Shown here one piece after another: positions 15,401 to 19,476 of a DNA stretch of 19,476 nucleotides. The stretch is from SIG575 sp045595725. Lineage in GTDB: Bacteria > Bacillota > Clostridia > Oscillospirales > Acutalibacteraceae. The notes below the pieces were generated by a model. It was not told the DNA's origin. It searched no databases and saw only the letters and a list, made by a program, of their open reading frames with translations. Position 1 is the stretch's first letter. Each line of letters opens with the position of its first letter. The stretch covers positions 1 to 19,476 of the forward strand of contig JAZOAY010000069.1 in assembly GCA_045595725.1 (NCBI GenBank), written 5' to 3'. Made by a program: the position numbers and the translations under genes.

Positions 15401-18400
15401 TCTGATCTGAACTGCAAGAGCCTTGATTTCAGCTTCCTGTTTGATTGTATATGTACGGTCAATTGATGCTACAAGTTCTTCGAAAGCATCAATACTTTCC
15501 TGTGCGATGGGAGGATCGTTTTTAGCAATAATTGCACGACCTTCAGCAATAGCCTTATCAACATCAGAATAGTCACCTGTGAGATACTCGAGATTTGCAA
15601 TAGCATCAAGAAGTGCTTCCTGATAACCAACAACCGTCTGCTGATCTTTAGCCATAAGATTCCAGTTAATATTGTTTTTTACATTATTAACAGCAGTAAT
15701 TGATTTTTCTGTGTACTGACTTTCAAGATTTTCAGGAATACTCTCAATAATTTCAAGAAGTTCCTTATAATCTGCCTCTGCTTCTTTAAGGTCAAGCATT
15801 GCAGTTGTAATATCAAAAGCATAACCGTTAACTATATCCTGCTGTTCTTTTGTAAGATCCCAGTCAATGTTTTTAATAACATTCTGGACACCGGCAACAG
15901 ATGCAGCTGTATAGTGGTCTGAGTTAAGAGCCTTAAACCTGTCAATAGCCTCATTTACACGACTGTAATCTGCAGGACCGGGCTTAAGATTGTCAATGGC
16001 TGAATTAATGTTATCAGCCATCGTATCAACTTCTGACTGACGGTTAACGCCGAGACCATATTCCACTGCACTGAGAGCCTCATCAAGAATTGAGAGAGAT
16101 TCTTTTGACCAATAACTTCTGTTAACGGATTCTGCACGGGAAACAGCAATTGTTACCTGTGTATAATCAGCAGGCTCAAATTCAAGAGCTTCGATTGCTA
16201 TTTCAATTTCACGTGCATAATTGTTAACTACATCCTGTTTGTCAATCTTGAGACCATATTCAACAGCATCAATTGCATCATTAACACGTTTGATTGTTTC
16301 AGCTGTAATCTGGCTAAGGTCCATTTTATTGTATTGATCAATAAGATCTTCAATTTCTGTATAATCTGCATCGTGCATGTCAAGAGCATCAATAGCAGCC
16401 TGAACAGAATCTCTCATGGCATCAATTTCTGCCTGACGTGTAATACCGATTGTATCATAACCTGCACATTCTGCAGCGGCAGCCTTAGCTGCCTGATATG
16501 TATCAGGATCATAATATTCTTCTACAAGATTATCAACAAAAGAAAGAAGTGCTTCAAGTTCCGAATAATCTGCAGGAAGTTCGTCGAGATTTTCAATTGC
16601 TTCATTAATCTGAACTACATAGTTATCAACAACATCCTGTTTGCTGAGGTCAAGTGTATAATCAATACTTCTGAGAAGATTTCTGAGTTCCGCATAAGAT
16701 TCTGTAGTATAGTTTGATGCAACATAGCTCTGTGCTATTTCTACAGCCTTATTGACCTCAGTATAATCTGCAGGTCTGTATCTGAGGTTTCCGAGAGCTT
16801 CTTCAAGAGAATCTGCCATAGCATCAACTCTCTCCTGCTCTGTAATTACAACATCCCATGCAATGTTATTCATCGCAACTTTAACACCTGAGAAATCAAG
16901 GAAATCATCAGAATTCTTTTCTTTTTCCTGAGCTTCCTGATAGAGTGCTTCAAGTCTTGTATAATCAGCAAGTCTGTATTTAAGACCGTCTATTGCTGCG
17001 TAAATGTCAGCTTCCCACTGGTCAACCTGAGGCTGATAGAGAACGCTGTATCCAAGCTGGATTGCACCTTCGGGATTTGTTTCTGAATCATAGATAGAAA
17101 TTGCCTTTTCAAGAGCTGCATAACTATCGTCTGTGTAGAGACCTTTGTCAGCTTCATATGTAAGAGCTACGTTACACGCTTCTGTTACTGCAGAATAGTC
17201 TGCCTCTGCAAGAACAAGACCATTATAAGCACTTGTAAGACTTGTGATAGCAGAATTTATATCAGCCTGTGTTGCTCTGGGGTTCTGAAGAACTGTCTGA
17301 GCATTGAGCATTGCTGTTTCATAAGCTGAGAAACCTGCTGAATAATACCATGACTGAGGATTAACGCCTTTATACTGAGCTGTTGTAAGAGGCGATTCGG
17401 GTGTATAGTTGTGGAGAATATCGTTAATAAGGTTACGCAAAGCAGATTTGTCTACAGTGTGAATTCTGAGACCTACAGGGAAGTAAGTAGCGTTCTTTGC
17501 CCCCTGGTAAGATGATTCAATACTTGTGATAATTGTATACTCTGCTCCGTCTATAATATTAGAGCCTGTAAAAGCAGTAACATACTGGTCTGCTATAGCC
17601 ATAGTACCTTTCTGAGCAACTGTACCAAGTTCATAGTCACCTGTACCCGTAAGGTTGGAACTAGCCTGAACGTTGCCTTTTGCAGTAATAACATTATTAA
17701 GAAGCTGTGTTTCATTACCACCAATCTTCTCAACTTTTGCAACTGCAAAACGGAGATTAAGGTCAGAGAATGAATCCGTAACACTTGTATCTACATATAC
17801 ATCAGCATAAGCACGTCTGTCATTAATTGCATATGAGAGAACATTATCCTCGTCTCTTGTGCTTGCGCTTCTTGTTACGCTGTATGTAGCATAATCTGTT
17901 GAAGATCTCATAACAAATGAGTTAGCACTTGCATTATAATAACCGCGCATGTCTGTACTGTTTGTTGTGAAAGATTCAAGACTACCATATGTATTAATAC
18001 CGAGAACACGTGTAGCGGCAGACACACCTGCATAGTAGTTTGCACCCCAACCGAAGAGACCTGATTCATACTTTGATTCAGTTGTTACATGAGTACCGGC
18101 AGGCTGAGCAATGCTTTCAACATAAGAATAAGCGTTGCTTACATACTGCTTACCATTGTATGTATAGGTAATCTTAAATCTGAGTGTATCACCCGCATTA
18201 GCAGTACCACTTGCAACAAGCCATGTATATGACTTTTCTGCAGAATTAAATGTTGCAACACTCATAACAACATTATTAGCTGCAGATTTTGAATTGACAC
18301 AAGCAATCTGAGGAACGTCCGAAGGAAGATCCTTGAATGTGATTTTTACCATGGGATAAGATGCTTCTTCTTTGATATTACCCACATTGGCAATAGAATT

Positions 18401-18670
18401 TGTTTCATATCCGCCATTCATCGCAGGAATACCTGACGGTGTTGCAGGCACAATAGTAGTACCCGGCTGATATGAATAAAGGCCTGAAGCAACTCTTACA
18501 ACCTGTGTACTTGTTGTAACAGCACCTGCGTCAGGTAACATTTTTGCTTCATCTGCACCCAGTACATAACCTGTTGCATCAGCTGCAAATGCTACAAAAC
18601 CTGTATTGAAAACAGACACGAGCATTATTACTGAAAGAAGCAAACTTATGACTTTTTTGCTTTTTTTCAT
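12431..18670 (-). CDS. Giant secreted repeat protein: FIVAR-like helical repeats around a cohesin-like domain, C-terminal dockerin
   Basis: 2079 residues from the ATG at 18670, chosen because GGAGGT lies seven bases upstream; the GTG at 18685 overlaps that site. Signal peptide 1-30 (KKVISLLLSVIMLVSVF, AFAA cleavage). Residues 35-400 are Ser/Thr/Gly-rich, beta-type and unrecognised. A FIVAR domain at about 410-488 is followed by nine 66-residue helical repeats opening with ADY or GDY (490-1100). A cohesin-like domain follows at 1103-1290 (SYPGDIVTVSVIV, then PVLYDTNFYELVG). Nine more helical repeats occupy about 1297-1942, seven with SYYTTDTYEAY-like motifs. A short beta region precedes a type I dockerin at 2019-2079 (DANGDAFVDSID and DLENDGWLDAID). 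No enzyme domain and no LPXTG or SLH anchor. A long rod-like surface protein is inferred; partners unknown. Confidence 0.9.
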   Translation of the reverse strand: MKKSKKVISLLLSVIMLVSVFNTGFVAFAADATGYVLGADEAKMLPDAGAVTTSTQVVRVASGLYSYQPGTTIVPATPSGIPAMNGGYETNSIANVGNIKEEASYPMVKITFKDLPSDVPQIACVNSKSAANNVVMSVATFNSAEKSYTWLVASGTANAGDTLRFKITYTYNGKQYVSNAYSYVESIAQPAGTHVTTESKYESGLFGWGANYYAGVSAATRVLGINTYGSLESFTTNSTDMRGYYNASANSFVMRSSTDYATYSVTRSASTRDEDNVLSYAINDRRAYADVYVDTSVTDSFSDLNLRFAVAKVEKIGGNETQLLNNVITAKGNVQASSNLTGTGDYELGTVAQKGTMAIADQYVTAFTGSNIIDGAEYTIITSIESSYQGAKNATYFPVGLRIHTVDKSALRNLINDILHNYTPESPLTTAQYKGVNPQSWYYSAGFSAYETAMLNAQTVLQNPRATQADINSAITSLTSAYNGLVLAEADYSAVTEACNVALTYEADKGLYTDDSYAALEKAISIYDSETNPEGAIQLGYSVLYQPQVDQWEADIYAAIDGLKYRLADYTRLEALYQEAQEKEKNSDDFLDFSGVKVAMNNIAWDVVITEQERVDAMADSLEEALGNLRYRPADYTEVNKAVEIAQSYVASNYTTESYAELRNLLRSIDYTLDLSKQDVVDNYVVQINEAIENLDELPADYSELEALLSFVDNLVEEYYDPDTYQAAKAAAAECAGYDTIGITRQAEIDAMRDSVQAAIDALDMHDADYTEIEDLIDQYNKMDLSQITAETIKRVNDAIDAVEYGLKIDKQDVVNNYAREIEIAIEALEFEPADYTQVTIAVSRAESVNRSYWSKESLSILDEALSAVEYGLGVNRQSEVDTMADNINSAIDNLKPGPADYSRVNEAIDRFKALNSDHYTAASVAGVQNVIKNIDWDLTKEQQDIVNGYAFDITTAMLDLKEAEADYKELLEIIESIPENLESQYTEKSITAVNNVKNNINWNLMAKDQQTVVGYQEALLDAIANLEYLTGDYSDVDKAIAEGRAIIAKNDPPIAQESIDAFEELVASIDRTYTIKQEAEIKALAVQIRAAYAQFSYAEAINKASIEIIADRTTSYPGDIVTVSVIVGTDYYAAASSIPVLYDTNFYELVGTSVTDAYTFSGSYAESSTQGGNINSPAKGYPSSYTAEDKAQWKYALVTLSPDSEINGEAQILDPAQTVVTLKFLVKQNFTVGNYKAQIWVDDAFRKTESNKTGKLFIGRYETSTVDNNVVNVGQTIDLSKASVSLSVVDPSSPAIFTELKAALLQTPQYEESFYTTNSYKAFADAVAVANEVVSHEGEYTVKEQPIIDEATKALNEAYAALELLPATTKPLEDALALVPEHPSSYYTTDTYEAYMSAVAKGQEILNEEELTIADDFRINAAAENIQSTFEKLTIRPFSYKVQMETALSTGPKYDESFYTEDSYAKYAAAYNNLVEFKASEPTFLDDAEGMDLIFELNQVRNALVLKDADVTPLEEAINTELEYDASYYTDETYAEYQSMIDAGNAILAEDNLTIVDNDRIIEAADNIYAAIDLLEFKPFSYQELVDEALGTWFYEGADDEYTTESVDNFWNAYIELESFVYSGKELDIRDDEEALRLVNALRDALDNMKYVPADLTLLEEALGLETYAEEYYEETTYQNYKDALAELESYGEDYYWTLPEQEVVDGLAQAIIDAHGDLQLKPFSKVPDLESAIAVTPEYDASYYIPEVYAEYENALAVIEDMIARAANDYEGEDKLTILDDPEADGAIDNYNAALEALKSAFVDANYSKVEEAIAKAEELDRSKYTDTSLADVDKAISEVVYGLNILEQETVDGYAEAISLAILNLEPLPADYQAVNDAIDAAMAKIEEMEATGVEIDQETLDELNRIIDSVVPGYDIFKQQEVDAFADAIIAATEALDYVSTIILKEDSGAYITEEGYIRGLADIWSEDEIISQFDVYGKNTTIVVTPTVNGYGTGTLVQHFNGEELVKEYVVIVDADANGDAFVDSIDVTIVATLINEFAEPETEYIMAATDLENDGWLDAIDLTIIINIANMAF
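12845..14782 (-). repeat. C-terminal block of nine helical repeats
   Basis: Seven units of about 65-75 residues share a core such as ASYYTDETYAEY or SSYYTTDTYEAY, a second helix, a LTIxDD-like turn and a final helix ending near PFS. Two units at the C-terminal end return to the ADY/ANY type of the first block. The two blocks have diverged separately on either side of the cohesin-like domain. Confidence 0.8.
15374..17203 (-). repeat. N-terminal block of nine ADY-type FIVAR-like repeats
   Basis: Nine units, most 66-68 residues, each starting ADY or GDY, with a consensus of helix 1 (VNKAIxxA), a Y-T-x-E-S turn, helix 2 ending IDYxL, a KQxxVDxY turn and helix 3 ending AIxxLE. The same unit occurs once in the 1293-residue protein encoded at 1641-5522. 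Confidence 0.88.
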
Positions 18671-18719
18671 AGTCGATACCTCCACTTGTAATCAAACTAA
18701 GATATAATAATCCACTAAA

Positions 18720-18748
18720 ACTATACCACAACGAAATATCATTGTCAA
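18720..18748 (-). promoter_or_regulatory. Promoter of the 2079-residue dockerin gene
   Basis: On the complement, a perfect TTGACA (18743-18748), 17 bases, then TATAGT (18720-18725), about 50 bases before the start codon. A near-consensus strong promoter, fitting an abundant surface protein. Confidence 0.85.
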
Positions 18749-18797
18749 CAATAAAAACGGAAATTAATCAAATTTTTGTTCTTTTTTTACGCATAAT

Positions 18798-18813
18798 ACA
18801 CAATATATTGCGT
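18798..18813. promoter_or_regulatory. NrdR-box-like palindrome upstream of the giant dockerin gene
   Basis: ACACAATATATTGCGT matches the 16-base NrdR consensus at 15 positions. It lies 50 bases upstream of the -35 box of the gene starting at 18670. A weaker partner-like sequence begins 32 bases closer to the promoter, near 18766. The function is uncertain because the target gene is not a ribonucleotide reductase gene. Confidence 0.5.
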
Positions 18814-18855
18814 TTCCTGACAAAATATATAATATTATTCACAGACTCCAAAAGT

Positions 18856-18883
18856 AAAAGGCAGGGTTTTCACCCTGCCTTTT
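18856..18883. terminator. Terminator after the partial dockerin gene
   Basis: Perfect 11-base arms AAAAGGCAGGG (18856-18866) and CCCTGCCTTTT (18873-18883) with a 6-base loop, eight bases past the stop codon of the minus-strand gene at 18892. T runs lie within the arms on both strands. Confidence 0.92.
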
Positions 18884-18891
18884 GCGTTGTT

Positions 18892-19476
18892 TTATTTATA
18901 CAATGAAGCTACCTGTTTTGCATGAGCATTCATTTTTGCAACATCTATTGTATTAACCTTTCCGTCCTTATTGATATCGGCACAAATCACCTCATAGTCT
19001 CCGAGAGAGGCAACACCTTTTGCATGAGCATTGGCACGTGCAACATCAACAGTATTTACTTTTCCGTCACCGTTGACATCTCCGATAGGATGAATTTTAA
19101 CGGTTTCCTGAGAGCCGTCTTTGTTAATTATAATTTTGTACTCACGCATTGCATGGTTATTTTTTGAAATTCTCACTTTATAAGCACCTGACAGAATGTT
19201 TTCAAAGCTGAATGTTGCATGGTTCCCTATCATTGTGAGAGAATATGACGTTTCCGTTTCTCCCCTTCTGATAAGTTCAACCGTTACTTCATCTGTTTCA
19301 GAAAGAAAGCTTTCAACCACACAACTGAAATTCACATTTGTTATCGGATCAACGAAATCAGAAACATAGCTGTTACCGCACACATTACAGGTAAACGTTG
19401 TGTAACCCTGTTCTGATTCTGTAGGCTCGGTTATTACTTCGTCGTAATTATGACCCGTTGCAAGTCGGATCGTAGC
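18892..19476 (-). CDS. Dockerin protein, C-terminal part (gene runs off the right edge)
   Basis: 195 codons, open from the window edge; there is no start codon in view, and the GTG at 19383 is an internal valine. It begins inside the last Cys-X2-Cys repeat (ATGHNYDEVITEPTESEQGY, then TTFTCNVCGNSYVSDF), which has lost its first cysteine. A beta-sandwich domain follows (about 45-130) and then a type I dockerin with intact calcium loops, DVNGDGKVNTVD and DINKDGKVNTID, each followed by NAHAK. Order and sequence match residues 1110-1293 of the protein encoded at 1641-5522, so the two are paralogues. A structural or surface role is inferred; the N-terminal domains, which could include a catalytic one, are outside the window. 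Confidence 0.92.
   Translation of the reverse strand, partial: ATIRLATGHNYDEVITEPTESEQGYTTFTCNVCGNSYVSDFVDPITNVNFSCVVESFLSETDEVTVELIRRGETETSYSLTMIGNHATFSFENILSGAYKVRISKNNHAMREYKIIINKDGSQETVKIHPIGDVNGDGKVNTVDVARANAHAKGVASLGDYEVICADINKDGKVNTIDVAKMNAHAKQVASLYK

Noticed and set aside
15073..15462. A 129-codon minus-strand open frame
   Set aside because: It lies in another frame within the cohesin-like region of the giant dockerin gene, without a ribosome site; leucine/glutamine/serine-rich shadow coding.
16334..16717. A 127-codon plus-strand open frame
   Set aside because: Antisense to the helical-repeat block, no ribosome site, composition typical of an antisense shadow.

Overview
The window comes from an AT-rich, low-GC Gram-positive anaerobe, most likely a gut or rumen Clostridia of the Ruminococcus/Oscillospiraceae type. 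The reasons are the anaerobic ribonucleotide reductase, type I dockerins on three large secreted proteins, strong AGGAGG-type ribosome binding sites, FIVAR-like surface repeats, and a four-helix-bundle gene preceded by a GATTTCAT-rich structured element. No phage, transposase, CRISPR array or rRNA is visible. Genus cannot be fixed from this sequence alone.

Layout. 1-1230 (minus, open at the left edge) is the N-terminal 410 codons of nrdD, with a consensus promoter and a run of NrdR-box-like palindromes upstream (1286-1527). 1641-5522 (minus) encodes a 1293-residue secreted protein: helical repeat, cohesin-like domain, twenty Cys-X2-Cys repeats, beta-sandwich domain, dockerin. 5609-7214 is a divergent TetR regulator / cation diffusion facilitator pair around two strong palindromes, an arrangement like the SczA-CzcD zinc pair of streptococci. 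7265-8116 (minus) is a zinc-ribbon membrane protein of unknown role. 8234-10016 (minus) is a two-gene overlapping operon, a lipoprotein followed by a FabG-like reductase. 10218-10292 is tRNA-Thr(CGU) with its own promoter and terminator. 10330-10509 is a small hairpin-rich element leading into a four-helix-bundle gene (10525-10872), then a sodium:amino acid symporter (10893-12293). 12431-18670 (minus) is a 2079-residue secreted protein of helical repeats with a cohesin-like domain in the middle and a C-terminal dockerin. 18892-19476 (minus, open at the right edge) is the C-terminal end of a third dockerin protein that resembles the end of the first.

How they fit together. The three dockerin proteins show no catalytic domain, and two of them carry both a cohesin-like domain and a dockerin, so they look like structural parts of a cell-surface assembly rather than cellulosomal enzymes. 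The TetR/CDF pair is a metal-homeostasis unit. nrdD supplies dNTPs under anaerobic conditions and is probably repressed by NrdR. A 15/16 NrdR-box match also lies upstream of the largest surface protein, which is unexpected. The best candidates for something undescribed are the non-catalytic cohesin/dockerin surface system with its ordered Cys-X2-Cys array, and the structured element attached to the four-helix-bundle gene.
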